Shown here: one piece after another, positions 1-10,899 of the stretch
Numbering within the stretch: the first letter of the stretch is position 1
Layout of the letters: every line of letters begins with the position of its first letter
Source: Sinonovacula constricta
Lineage: Eukaryota; Mollusca; Bivalvia; Cardiida; Solecurtidae
DNA: 64,000 nt
Direction of reading: 5' to 3'
NCBI GenBank assembly: GCA_007844125.1
Contig: CM017556.1
Location: 83,233,251-83,297,250, forward strand
Program-made: the position numbers and the translations under genes
The notes under the pieces: model-generated
Told to the model about the DNA's origin: nothing
Database searches by the model: none
Seen by the model: the letters and a program-made list of their open reading frames with translations, nothing else

Positions 1-266
1 CTTGCTTATTATTAGATTTGGAAGGAATGAACATTTTAGTTAAAACCATGCTTATTTATAGATTTGGAAAGAATCAACATTTTAAATACTTTTATAACGA
101 GTTGTCCTGTCTTAAAATGAGATTATGTTAAAAAAAACTTTGCTTAGACAAAAATAAGATTTTCTTTAGAAATTATGCACACATGCCCCCTAACAATGGT
201 GAGATACTGCTACGTGTACGTATCTTATATTGGCAAAGTGTTGGATACCACCTTTAAAGTGACGGC
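1..266. mobile_element. MITE family D, partial copy (window edge)
   Basis: The right terminus near 248-266 reads as ...ttggataccacctttaaa, the same end seen in the other copies of this family (2262, 18345, 51810, 59818). The stretch before it resembles the interior of those copies. The left part lies outside the window. It is a non-coding, non-autonomous DNA element by appearance; no transposase is seen. Confidence 0.5.
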
Positions 267-920
267 GAAATCCGTTGTATTAAACATTGTAACCCGATTA
301 TAATATCAACTGCAAAATATTAAAATTAATCACCGGTGTATTCGGTGAATTATCAAACAATGAAACTCGATCGGTGAAACGAGATATACACGCGGTTAAT
401 GCTCCATAGTCTAAAGTTTACTCATGTTTCTTATTCATAATTAGAAAGGAGAAAGGAAGCCTTCTTTTGCTGATTTTAATAGATTAGACATTTGTCATGT
501 ATCATACTTAGGGGTACAATTTGATTTTAAATTAAGACGAGCAAATCAATAATCGATAACAGGCAACAATAAGGGAATTTTTGTTTTCCGATAAACATGG
601 CACTTGTGGATTACATTGTTAAACTTAGGATGGACGGAGAGGTTGTTCAGTCTTAAAACAATATCAACAAGGTGAGACGTGTGATAAAAACTTTTAGCGT
701 AGATTTCTGATAAATGGACGTTTGTGTGCGTTCAGTCGTTAACTAATTGAGACGTGTGTTAACTAAGCCTAAATATTAAATACGTGCGTTAAATCGTTCA
801 CCAAGGAAGATCCGCGCTGAATCTACCACGGTGAGATGTCTGTCTAATAAATTGTGTTGTGAATATGTGTTTTTAGTCGCTCAAAAAGTAAGTAAGTAAT
901 AATAATAATAAAGTTATCAT

Positions 921-921
<1 letters not shown>

Positions 922-1018
<97 letters not shown>

Positions 1019-1031
1019 ATTATTATTATAA
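922..1031. repeat. (ATT)n microsatellite
   Basis: An almost pure ATT trinucleotide tract of about 110 bases, interrupted by single TAATT/AATAT variants. It produces a poly-isoleucine open frame on the minus strand that is not a gene. Confidence 0.95.
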
Positions 1032-1083
1032 TCATAGTGATGCAGAAATAAATGCCAAAGTGAATAAGAAAAAAGAAAAAAAG

Positions 1084-1150
1084 CTGACCGATGCTGGGAT
1101 TCGAACCCTCAACCCCCACGTTATGAAGCATTTTATCCCTCGTTTTGATA
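1084..1150 (-). other. tRNA-like fragment (B-box and 3' arm)
   Basis: Read on the minus strand the stretch carries a T-arm/B-box-like ggttcgaatccc followed by an acceptor-stem-like end. A matching 5' half able to close a full cloverleaf was not found. It is either a tRNA relic or the truncated head of another SINE. Confidence 0.3.
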
Positions 1151-1446
1151 CTCTTCAGTTGCAGGAACAGCATTGCCTTTACTGTAACTTAAATATACAT
1201 GTAAACTCCTGATTCAGCCTTAAAATGAGCTTAAATAAAATAGGAAAAAATATTTAACAACATCACTTCAATAACTAAAACACCATTTTTTAGTATGGCA
1301 CCAAGCGGGTGGACAATACTACAAAAAATCTCACTTTGTTAACTTTCTTTTTCAGCACAAAAGATAGGAAATTGGCAAAGTGGAGACACACTGGTGCATT
1401 ATACATGCATGTGGATTTTCTATTCGCTCCTAACCAAAATAAAATG

Positions 1447-2262
1447 TGGTGTCCGACAGTTTATCTTCCTTATATACACGTTAACCTGGATTGGGGGCAT
1501 CGGACATAATTTCTGCAAAAAGTCTAAAAAAAGATTTTGAACATTGTCTAAATTGTAAGATAGTAGACATCGTGAACCCAATCACTCAACATGCCCACTC
1601 TTTCTAAAATTATGAATAAGCATATACAGGACTTGGTAGCGCAAACGGTAGAGCGTAGGCTCCAGGAACGGGAGGCCTCGGGCTCGATCCCGGGCCGCGA
1701 CAAACCAAAGTCGTTAAAAATGGTAGAGGTATAGCTCCCTTGCTAACGCTCAAGCAAATATAAGGGTAGTTCCACGACTGGTTGGCCCGGTGTCAGGATA
1801 ATGTGACTGGGTGTGGTATCATGCCAGGTGTTGCTATACACAGTGAACGCAGCACTATATCTGTCTTCAAGTGAACACCGTCTCCAGATAACTAAAATAC
1901 TGTTGGTGGGACGATAAACCCAACAAATAAATAAACAAACATAAATAAGCATGATTGTGATTTTTGCTAAAAATAGACATCGGCGTCAGAGGGGTCACCC
2001 GATTGATTATATAAAGTAACGGGTCACGTGGTTTTCTTAGTTTAAATAAAGCTAACTGTGCAGCGTGGCTTAGATAGAAGATACCTCTTTCTAATGTCGA
2101 GTGATATGTCATGCTTCACTTTCCATATAGATGTAGGGAATCAATCAGCATTTTGCGACATCTTTTCAGCTAAAATAATTTCTTTAAGAGAGAAAAAATC
2201 TGGTCCAAACTGCTGGATGTCACCTTTGAATGAGGAGCAGCTAATAAGAGGGCATTACTACA
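1447..2262 (+). mobile_element. MITE family D copy split by a SINE
   Basis: The left end at 1447 (gtggtgtccgacagtttatc) and the right end near 2262 (gctggatgtcacctttgaa) are inverted versions of the family terminus GGTGGTATCCGACAGTTTG. The interior aligns by eye with the copies at 59.2-59.8 and 60.7-61.2 kb, including the block gatttttgctaaaaatagac and a GGTCACGTGGTTTT E-box near 2022-2036. The SINE at 1624-1943 interrupts it. No coding capacity is seen. Confidence 0.6.
1624..1943 (+). mobile_element. tRNA-derived SINE, family A, with target duplication
   Basis: The 5' head is tRNA-like: an A-box region in ggtagcgcaaacggtagagc and a B-box ggctcgatcc. An invariant body follows (..ttccacgactggttggccc..), then the tail aaataaataaacaaac. 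Flanking direct repeats aataagcat at 1615-1623 and 1944-1952 look like the target site duplication, so the copy is full length. It sits inside a MITE and is therefore the younger insertion. Four other copies are in the window. Confidence 0.85.
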
Positions 2263-3201
2263 GGGGATAATCGCTTTAATCGTATTATCTTGCACTTTCT
2301 GTTTGATGGATTATCTTCTATGCCAAGTCATAATCCCGGTTTTAGATTTGCGAGTAGAAAAGTACCAGTCAATCATTCGAATATTATATACATTGTTTTG
2401 TTCTTACTTGAACTTGCTGGGTTCTAGAAACTAACATTAATATATTTGGTATTTTTTTTATTTTTTTTTATTAAAACATTGTATTCTGATAACAATAGCA
2501 TATAATAACCTACATAAGATATGTAATTAATAAATAATACATAACATAGTTATACTATAACATAGTTAAAATGGGTATACCTCCCTGTATAAATAATACA
2601 TTAAATATGTATGCTAAAGTCTAAAATAAAAAATATGTAAATAAGTTAGTTAAGTATTGTTTTTTTTTCTACTTTCTTATCATAACAAAGGGTATTGTGT
2701 CTTTTTTATTAAAGCAATATTTATGAGATTGTTTACAGGCACGTGACCTCTAATGAGGAGATAACTCTTGGAAAAGTTGGGTAACCAAGTCATGTATATG
2801 TCCGATACAATTTACATGTATTTTCTTTAGTTACAGCTGATAGACCTTTCGATGTAGATCGGTTGTAATTTCGCCTTCTTTGGAATAGTTTTCCTGTCGT
2901 GATTTCGCAACGTACGAATTTGATCATTAAGGGAAAGCTAAGATGGTTGGTAGAGACAAAACAACAAAAACAATAACAACAACAAAAACAACAAAAACAA
3001 ACAAACAAAACAAACAAAAAACAACAACAACACCCCCCCCCCTTGAAAAAACAAACAAAGAAAACAACAAACAAAACAAAACAACAACAACAAAAACACA
3101 CACCAAAAAACAACCAAATCAAACAAACAAACGAAATTTCAAATTCAAACTCTTTTTTGAGTATGTGTTTTTCATTTATGAATCGTATATTTTCTTTGTA
3201 G
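2263..3201. other. AT-rich stretch with (AAC/AAAC)n low-complexity DNA
   Basis: No gene is supported. From 2943 to 3130 the sequence is almost only A and C on the + strand (acaacaacaaaaacaacaaa-like, with a C9 run near 3033). This low-complexity tract keeps a frame open upstream of the gene at 3204, but its Lys/Thr/Asn/Gln translation is not protein-like. The stretch probably contains the promoter or a leader intron of that gene. Confidence 0.5.
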
Positions 3202-3203
3202 CA

Positions 3204-3935
3204 ATGTCGGGACAAAAACATCAGGACCTGTCGGAAGTGTTCCTCAAGAATGAACGCCAACAGAAATTGCTGGACATCCAGTTCCTGGCTTTAGAGAAAC
3301 TCTGGCTCAGCCAACTTAGGCACATCAACCGAGAAAAGCTGGACGCCACCGCAGATCTCATCCGTCTGCTTGATGAACGTAAGCACCTGAAGTACTTTCA
3401 CGACACCATGAAAATAGACGAGATTCGCAAATTTTCGGACAAGGAAATGAAACGAGTAAAAAAGATTTCTTCTGAGGCGTCGCATAATAAATATGATTTT
3501 GATCATCAGCCTAGACGGCAGTCGCATTCGCACATTCTGCCTGTTGCTGGACGTGCGATGACGTTAGAAAAGAAAGGTTTTATAACTAAATGCGGCGAAA
3601 AAAATGGACGGCCATCCCACAATCAGCCAACAAAAAACGTCGGCTTCCAGTCTAGTAGTAGGACTGCAGGCGCAAAACTATATAAATCTAGGCTGATGAG
3701 TATGTCAGATTCGAACCTGCTTAGGTTGGACCAAGTTAAACCATCTACACCGGGTGGAGTTACATCGAGTGAAGTTATTGAAAGTGTCAGGAATCATTTA
3801 GTAAGGGGGACAACCGCGCCGGAAATTGTGTTAAACACGGGAGACGATTCTCAATACAGCAAACATCGCATGGTCATAGACTGTGCGTTGCCAACGGTCC
3901 AAGAAGTTGCGAATAAGAGGAAGCTTAGCTTCTGA
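3204..3935 (+). CDS. Uncharacterised 243-residue protein, single coding exon
   Basis: I do not recognise this protein. The ATG at 3204 is chosen because a textbook 3' splice acceptor (tatattttctttgtag, AG at 3200-3201) lies two bases upstream, and everything before it in frame is AAC microsatellite. The first ~90 residues are charged and rich in Leu/Lys/Glu with heptad-like spacing (EKLWLSQLRHINREKL at 31-46, ending KEMKRVKKISSE at 80-91), which suggests a helical or coiled-coil segment. Residues ~100-243 are basic, Ser/Gly-rich and probably disordered, with several possible phosphorylation motifs (MSMSDSNLLRL at 165-175). There is no signal peptide or membrane segment. Codon use and GC are clearly more gene-like than the surroundings. 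The stop is TGA, with a polyadenylation signal 70 bases on. A noncoding 5' exon upstream is likely but was not found. It could also be the last exon of a longer gene. Confidence 0.7.
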   Translation: MSGQKHQDLSEVFLKNERQQKLLDIQFLALEKLWLSQLRHINREKLDATADLIRLLDERKHLKYFHDTMKIDEIRKFSDKEMKRVKKISSEASHNKYDFDHQPRRQSHSHILPVAGRAMTLEKKGFITKCGEKNGRPSHNQPTKNVGFQSSSRTAGAKLYKSRLMSMSDSNLLRLDQVKPSTPGGVTSSEVIESVRNHLVRGTTAPEIVLNTGDDSQYSKHRMVIDCALPTVQEVANKRKLSF

Positions 3936-4004
3936 ATTGAGATATAATATTTGTTGATTGTTCAAAACGTTAAAAATAGTACACCTTGCGCATCTTCAAA
4001 AAAG

Positions 4005-4010
4005 AATAAA
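4005..4010 (+). promoter_or_regulatory. Polyadenylation signal AATAAA
   Basis: A canonical AATAAA lies 70 bases after the stop codon of the 243-residue protein and gives a plausible short 3' UTR. Confidence 0.6.
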
Positions 4011-4099
4011 TCAACGATGATAGTGTAGTTTTGGATATAAATATAGTCAATAATTCAGTATTAAGCAACAATTAAAGTAAACATGATCCAAGTTGGATA

Positions 4100-4447
4100 C
4101 ATCCTCGGATACCCACGCTCGACTATTCCGTTTTACTACATTCGTCGACCGTGGGTGTATTGGTAAATTTTCTGTCATCTTAACGAACTGAATAGAACAA
4201 GAATTGGCCAATCATAAAACTGCTTACAAAATCAATACACTTCAACATAAAGACTAGAAGTATAACAATGGCTTCGCCTTGTGCCACAATCGAAAGAAAC
4301 GAGCTTTACCATTGGAGTGAAATCTTCATCGGATTTTAAAGCAACCAATGAAATGTCATTACCAGAAACGGCGAAACGTGAATTAGACATTCCCCGGGCG
4401 ATGAATGGAGAATAACGGAATAGATCGGTCGTGGGTGTCCTACGATG
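4100..4447. mobile_element. MITE family F with ~9-bp target duplication
   Basis: The left end (catcctcggatacccacg.., with attccgtt further in) and the reverse complement of the right end (catcgtaggacacccacg.., then attccgtt) form an imperfect terminal inverted repeat of about 33 bases. Flanks agttggata (4091-4099) and agttggaca (4448-4456) match at 8 of 9 positions, fitting a MULE-like target duplication. It has no coding capacity. A diverged part of the same family lies at 52285-52445. Confidence 0.6.
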
Positions 4448-5037
4448 AGTTGGACAAAGATTTAATAAGTTTGAGCATTGATTTGATCAATCCTGTAATG
4501 TGTATATACGGATTTTTTTTCATGAACAAAGAACCCGTTCATTAGGATGGGTATAGGACTATTATCTGTATGGATTTCACTATTACATACCTTTACAATA
4601 ATGCACATCTTAATTTTCTATGTTACTATGCTATTCTATCTTTTGGCGTCAGACGCCGTTCTTAAAATGTTATTGTGACTACTTGATATTTTGTTGTTGT
4701 GAAATAACACAAATAAAACGGTACAATTATCCCGTTATTTTTATTGACAAGAAAAGAGACGATAATAAACTGTAAAAATATCATTAGCATTTATAGCGGT
4801 GCATGTACACAGTACTTTAACAAACATAATTCGACACTTACAATAAACATTGGTAATGCTTCATTGAAATATGAAATAATAGTTTTGTATTTTTATTTAA
4901 CGTCGATTTCAAATACATTGAAAATAAACAAAACACGTCCGGATGTGATTGTTTATTGGGTTTATCAACTATTAATTTAATGATAATTCAAAAAATTTCA
5001 AAATGAAGTTGCTTGTTTTTTGTTGAAATACATCGCA

Positions 5038-5200
5038 GTGACCAATTATGATCATTATAGCGACGTCCAGCTGTTTTGGTGTAGGGAGTCTTAAAAAAAT
5101 GTCCGGGTAGAACTACCAGCGCACCGCAAGTCAGCTGGAAGTATTTCGCCCATGACAGGACTCTAACCCACGCGGGGTGGGAAAGGAGGTGGTGTGGGGC
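5038..5200 (-). mobile_element. SINE family C fragment
   Basis: Shares with the other family C copies the tail-side block gcgacgtccagctgttttgg, the central gtagaactaccagcgcaccgc and the region leading to the tRNA-like B-box (ctctaacccacgcgg on +). The tRNA head is at the right, so the element reads on the minus strand. The head is degraded. Confidence 0.6.
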
Positions 5201-5284
5201 TGAAAATGAAGTTGCAGACGGAATTTAAAAAAAACCCTACTGAAACACAAAATCGGAAATACGCAAATTATACCTTATATAACG

Positions 5285-5405
5285 GTCTTAATGACCTCCA
5301 GCTATTATTGGTTGATAAAGATCCAAAACAAACATCTGGTTAGAATGACCGGCACACAATAGGTCAGCTGGAAGACCTTCCATACGGAAGTTCTCGCCCG
5401 AGAAC
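5285..5405 (-). mobile_element. SINE family C fragment
   Basis: A second, diverged piece just downstream of the first: gacctccagctattattggt, then an agaatgaccggcacac-like body and a ttctcgcccga-like motif. It lacks the tRNA head. Confidence 0.45.
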
Positions 5406-5409
5406 AAAT

Positions 5410-6066
5410 ACTACCGTTGAAATTACAACATAAAGGTGCTCAAATTTAAACTTTACAATAACACATGCCTACCTTTAAATATTCACGTCAACAACACATT
5501 TCTAAGATATGAGTGTAAGAACTACGAGTCAACATCTTTTAAATACCCCTACTCTACCATTGTCATATAATGACCTTTTACTTTATATAATTGTTATATA
5601 CTCGATATACACCATTATCTCGCACTGTCATACGTCAGGAAGTAAAGAACAATTAATTAGCGTCTAAGGTCGACAATCAATACACGAATATATACAGATG
5701 TTGTAAATTTAATCAACACACTTATACAGTCAATAAACAAGTGGTTTAAATGCCAGGCATTTGTGTCGTTAAATATGACAATAATATAATTAACATTCAT
5801 ACAAATATAATAAGTTTTTAATAACATAAATCACATGTACATAGTTATTCAGAAGCGAACGTGTATATCTGCTATTATATGACTTATATTACATCTACCA
5901 GTAAGCAGATGAAGGCAAATGACTTGCACACCATTCTAGTAATTAAAACAATACTAAGGTTTCCGTTAAATAAGACATTACTATAATCAAATGACACTGA
6001 ATGATCTCCCTTGGATGTATGTTTAAACATCCGCATGGAATAATGCACTTAAATGCATAAATACGG
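5410..6066. other. Non-genic AT-rich stretch
   Basis: I see no open frame, repeat array or structured element that I can support in this interval. Confidence 0.4.
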
Positions 6067-6071
6067 AATTT

Positions 6072-6550
6072 AACGATGGTATTCGACTGTTTGTCTATAA
6101 CAAATGCATGTAACAATATCTAAATCCTGTTCTGTGGAATTCGGCTAAATATCTACATACACTCAAACTTAAGTTAAAAAAAGCGATTTTAAATATTGCC
6201 TTAATTGTAGTACAGTACGAATCGTGAAACAAATCGTCATCATCGTTAATTCTTTTAAATCCACAATTGATTATATTGGGATTTTTGCTAAAAATATCTA
6301 TCACGTCAGCTCGGATTACTCGGGAGATGCTTTAACGTTATCTCAAAAGCAAGTGGTCACGTGGTTCGTGGGTCAGATAGTAAATAAATATTTGTATTGT
6401 CTGGTAGGGTGTTATACTTCCCTTTTCACAAAGATAGATGTAGGGCCTCAAAAAACCGCCTTTCGCGGGATCTTTCTGGTTACTATAATTAATTATATTG
6501 TTTGAAAGAAGAAAAAAACGGCTCCAAACTCTCGGATAACACTTTCAAGT
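6072..6550 (+). mobile_element. MITE family D copy
   Basis: The left end gatggtattcgactgtttg and the right end ctcggataacacttt are diverged family D termini. The interior includes ggatttttgctaaaaatatc and the E-box block gtggtcacgtggttcg around 6354-6368, in the same order as the other copies. No transposase is present. Confidence 0.6.
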
Positions 6551-6730
6551 TCAGATGTAAAGCGCATCGGCATGACTAACGAGTAAAGAGTTTTAGTGGG
6601 ACGTTTAAAATGTAACAATCCTGTGCCAAAGAAAGCGCACGCACTGATGACATCTAGAAGACTATCATAAATAAAAAAAGGCAACTGGTCAAATAATTCA
6701 CATGAAACAAAGACTCAGGTAAGTCAAAAA

Positions 6731-7005
6731 GGGGATGGGATTGGGATTTACTGGCAATTTTGCCGATACGTTGCAGCGATATTTCTATCATTATAGCACA
6801 GTGGCACTTATGAGGTGCCCAGGGACTGAACCCGGAGGTCCATTAAACTGACACCGATGAGTCAGGCGTAAAGCTGTCTCTTAGCCCCATGCGTTAGGCG
6901 GAAAACCACTACTACCAACTTTAAAGTCTTTAGTTTGACTCGGCAACGGTTTGAACCTGCGACCTCCCGACCCGCAAGCTCTACCACTTGAGCTATTGCA
7001 GCCGG
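6731..7005 (-). mobile_element. tRNA-derived SINE, family B, nearly complete
   Basis: Read on the minus strand it starts with a full tRNA-like head (ggctgcaatagctcaagtgg, then agagc and a B-box ggttcaaacc). A core includes caaagactttaaagttggta-like and gacaccgatgagtcaggcg-like blocks, and the 3' end is rich in tggg/atccc. This is the only family B copy here that keeps the whole head. Confidence 0.75.
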
Positions 7006-7066
7006 TAAAGACTTAAGGTGGAGAGCCCTTAAATGTATATAACAATAATGAACAGTCATACAATGC

Positions 7067-7072
7067 TTTATT
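7067..7072 (-). promoter_or_regulatory. Candidate polyadenylation signal for the FLVCR-family gene
   Basis: AATAAA on the minus strand, 1.28 kb after the stop codon and just before SINE B. Two other AATAAA motifs on the same strand (7213-7218 and 7585-7590) are alternatives; transcript data would decide. Confidence 0.35.
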
Positions 7073-8347
7073 CACTCACAATTCGGTGGATCAATCACAG
7101 CAAAACAATAAAAAATAAAGTGTGAATACTTTATGGAAAATATCAAAACATGGCGCAGAACATGAAGCTACAAACATTCAAACATCTAGGTGATATTTTA
7201 TTATCAAAAACATTTATTCAAATTACAAACATTATAGTTGTCTCAGTTAGTGTGCCAATTGTTACTTAACTTTGATCTCTTGTAGCATATTATCAAACAA
7301 TTCATTGGTCGGCGACAAAATAAAATTGACCAATCAGATCACTGGAAATAGCAGCATATGTCGAGCTCAAAATTTTAAATCCCACGCAATGATATGGCAA
7401 GACATGAAGGAGAAAAAATGAAAAATGAAGAAAAGAAAAAAGACAAACGACTCAAAGACAAATTTAACAATCGGAATATGTTTTGGTACATGAATAAGAG
7501 GCACCTTCTTACTAGAATTCAGACCTAAATAATTGGAAATAACCTCAAAATTAAATAAAAAATATAATTTAAAGAGAAAGAAAATTTATTTCAGAAGAAA
7601 GTAAAATAGATGGTGAAACGCAAAAATACATAATTGCAGAAATTTTAAGCTAAAGAAAATCAGAAAAATCCGTTGGAAGTACACAGAAGTTCATATCGTG
7701 TGGAATAATCAAAGATGCACTTAAAAGTTAATGTTGTAGACAAAAGAATATCATAAAATGTGCTGACTTTAAATTTGAGTTAAATATTCAATGCCAGAAA
7801 CTACCAAAATAAAAAGACAACTAATAAACGCAAGTTATTACATGCGATGACAAACAATGCGTTTTTTTTGTGCCTCCTTTAATGAGGTATGTGGAGACAG
7901 CACTATGCTTGCTATGGTAATAATCCCAATAAAACAGTAAAGTTGCCATCGTGATGTTGCGTTGGCAATATTGCTAAAGTAATTTAGCTAAAGAAAGTAT
8001 ATATGGAAACGTTAAATGGTAATGCGTTTTTGTTTCGTTTCTATGGTGACGTAGCTATGGAAACTTCGCTATGTTGCTATTGTAACGATTCTATTGAAGG
8101 GAAGCTGTAGTAACGTGTTAATGGTGACGTCGCCATGGTAGCGTCGCTTTAGTACAATCTCTATGGCGAGTAAGCAAGCGTGACTTTACTGTGGTGATAC
8201 GTTGCTATGGTAACAGTGACGCTTCTACCTCGTTATGGAGGCATCGTTTCCAATGTGTTTTTGTTACTTTGGAAACGATACTTTGATGATAACAACTCTA
8301 TGATGACACACAAATGCAAAGTATCTTTGTCGTTATGCCACGACTGC
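7073..8347 (-). other. Probable 3' UTR / downstream region of the FLVCR-family gene
   Basis: This is the interval between the stop codon and the candidate poly(A) signals. It is AT-rich except for 7.9-8.3 kb, where degenerate repeats of ctatggtgacgt and gctatggtaac occur. No coding exon is visible. The 3' UTR assignment is inferred from position only. Confidence 0.4.
8030..8214. promoter_or_regulatory. Cluster of X-box-like (RFX-type) palindromes
   Basis: Two good matches to the RFX X-box pattern GTTRCY-N2-RGYAAC occur: gttgctattgtaac at 8073-8086 (one change) and gttgctatggtaac at 8201-8214. Between them are weaker relatives such as gtcgccatggtagc near 8129-8142. They could be regulatory sites, or simply decayed copies of a short tandem repeat. 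Confidence 0.3.
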
Positions 8348-8416
8348 TTACAGTTGTTGGGCTGGCTTCTTCTCTATATTTACTTCCAGTTTAACGTCGT
8401 CAAGATATTCTATGGT
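8348..8416 (-). CDS. FLVCR: FLVCR-family gene, exon 10 (codons 472-493 and stop)
   Basis: Acceptor tttatttcag (AG at 8418-8417). It encodes [20 protein letters not shown], two further residues and TAA (8350-8348), an acidic/basic cytoplasmic tail. Tail sequence is not conserved across the family, so this exon rests on its good acceptor, matching phase and position. Confidence 0.75.
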   Translation of the reverse strand, partial: TIEYLDDVKLEVNIEKKPAQQL

Positions 8417-10824
8417 CTGAAATAAAACCAAAAAAGTAAACAGTTAGTGAGAGATGCTAAAAGTTAAATAAGAAAGGAAAGACTTCATAGAAAAATTGTT
8501 CAATGCAATTAACTGAAATAATCCTCTAAATTGCGATTGACAAGTAATAAAATCTGTTAAAGAGCGTTTGTTATGCACTACAATCTTTAATCAAATTAAT
8601 GCCGAACATAGATCAAGCTTACATTTCTAAATAGATTTTAGATAACTTATTTGGATCACCGATGTTGTTAACAAAGTGTTTTCCTGTGTTTCAAAGGTAT
8701 TTATTATATACCAATGATGAGATTAGTAAACTTAAAACTGAGATTAGAAGTTATATAATTTATAATTGAGAATCTTGGGGAAAAAAGCATAAACAAGGGA
8801 GTTTAGTAAAACGAAACAACTAGAGGTGTATCATTTAAATGTAGATTATATATTATTAAACGAAAACACATTATAAGGTCCAAATGACATACGAACAGAG
8901 TGTTATTTTTAAATAAAAGAATCATTTGTCAATCTTTCATAATAGGCACGCAAGTGATAATTCTTACGCTAATGAAATGAAATAACCATCTAAAATCTGA
9001 AATAATCATCTTAAAATGAAATATCCCTTTCAATAAACTTCATTAAAACATACAAATTTCATTTAAACATATTCCCTTTTAAGGTAAAGGTTGTAAAATA
9101 TTTTCACCAAATACAATTAGATTTTGACTTACAGAAACAAAAGGGCGATAACTCTAAACGTCATAAACTGCTGCACTACAAATCCGCTTTAGGTTATTTT
9201 TTTCCAAGTAAAGCTGTTTCATTGGACATTGATAACAGAAGCTGTAATTATGGAAACTAGAAAATGACTCACCCTTCGTCCAGCTTCTTGGCGTCTGTAG
9301 TCGGCTTGAATGAAACCTGCAGACCAGAAATGCAAACAAAATAAACTTGTATTTACCATGAAAGAACTAGAAGTCACATGTTAATAGAATGAATAACATA
9401 TTTCACTTAAAAGCAAAATAAAAGTCGCTAAAGTGCAAATAAGTCGAACAAATTTAAAGACAACCCATAAATAGTGTAATTAAGCTGATTAAATCTGCAA
9501 AAAGTAAGGTTCTTATTGTTTATGATTTTTTTTTAACTATTTTTTCTCTTGTTTTAGGACTGCAATAGCTCTTTTATAAATTATTTCGCTTTTTTCATTA
9601 AAAAATAAGTGAAGCAGTATACAATTATAAAAATACTACATATTACTATAAAATACTACATATATGCTAAAAATATAGTTTGATCCACCTACATCGGAAT
9701 TGCTCATAAATTTGGCATCGGTGGTTACACTTTGCAAAAAAAGAAGCACGTGTTTCCATTAGACATTGACTTTTTTGCTAGAATTCGTTTTTTTATTTCT
9801 TTCAATACTCTTTCTAAAGGAAAGGAATTTTCATATATTTCCTGTGTATAATTATGGGTTCTTGCCTTTGCGTTTTATAGATAAATTTTGGCTAGTAAAG
9901 ATTTGCCATTTATGAAAAAGTCCAGAACTAAGTGATTTAGTGTCACGTAACCTTAACGTACATGTGAGAATGGTTCCCGCCAATAAAGTAGCCGACACTG
10001 TGACATTTGCAGACAGGACGCTCACACGGTTGAGGAGCGCCCTCATACCAATCGTCAGCATTATCCCAAACGTCTGAAAGTAGATAAAGGTCATAAAAGG
10101 TCAAGACCAGAACACATCTAAGCTGACTAGTAAAGCGGTACATATCTGTAAACAGAAGATGTACACATGATAATGTAGATTACATGATAATGTATAATTA
10201 GATAAATGTACGTAGCACAAATCAGACAGACAGTTTGTTATTGTTCCTTCTAGTTATCTTTGTTCAAGTTTTTGTTCTATAAGTAGTGATAAAATTTGGT
10301 CACTATAGCGACGTCTAGCTATTTTTTGCTAAGGGAGGACATATGCCTTCATCAAATCATATAGAAGACCTTACGTCCATCGCCTCGATCGGGACTCGAA
10401 CCAACGCGAAATGTTTGGGGTCAGAGTCTGACCGATTGGCTTAGTTTACCCTCGTCTAAGTCGCATTTTTACCATCTGTGTAACAAGGGGTTACACGTCC
10501 GCGACTTAACCATTTGACCATGTGAACCCCAATCCCTCACCCCCTCCACGGACTAAATCAACATGCATATTTCCTTTATTATAGGCGGTATCTGACAGTT
10601 TGCCTATGTCATGTCACAATATCTAACCACTGCCTTGAGGAATTATCTTTTCTGCATAAAGTCATACTTTAGTTTAAGTCAAGACGATTTTGAATAAAAC
10701 ATATATTGTTAGGCAGTACAGATCGCGAAAATAACACTCTTAATGAGAGATAAATTATATGCCTATATATAAATAAATAAATAAATATATATATATATAT
10801 ATATATAGGCATGTGTTTAAATAA

Positions 10825-10899
<75 letters not shown>

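Larger units (their letters stand above)
267..1444. other. AT-rich non-genic stretch
   Basis: No coding exon could be supported here. It holds an ATT microsatellite at 922-1031 and a short tRNA-like fragment near 1084-1150. Open frames in it are made of microsatellite codons or start at non-ATG codons. Confidence 0.5.

Noticed and set aside
1631..1705. Functional tRNA genes at the heads of SINE copies
   Set aside because: The tRNA-like heads continue into shared SINE bodies and have diverged arms; none folds by eye as an intact isolated tRNA gene.
2943..3203. N-terminal extension of the 243-residue protein to 330 residues
   Set aside because: The extra residues are encoded by an AAC/AAAC microsatellite and a C-run, and a clear splice acceptor lies before the ATG at 3204.
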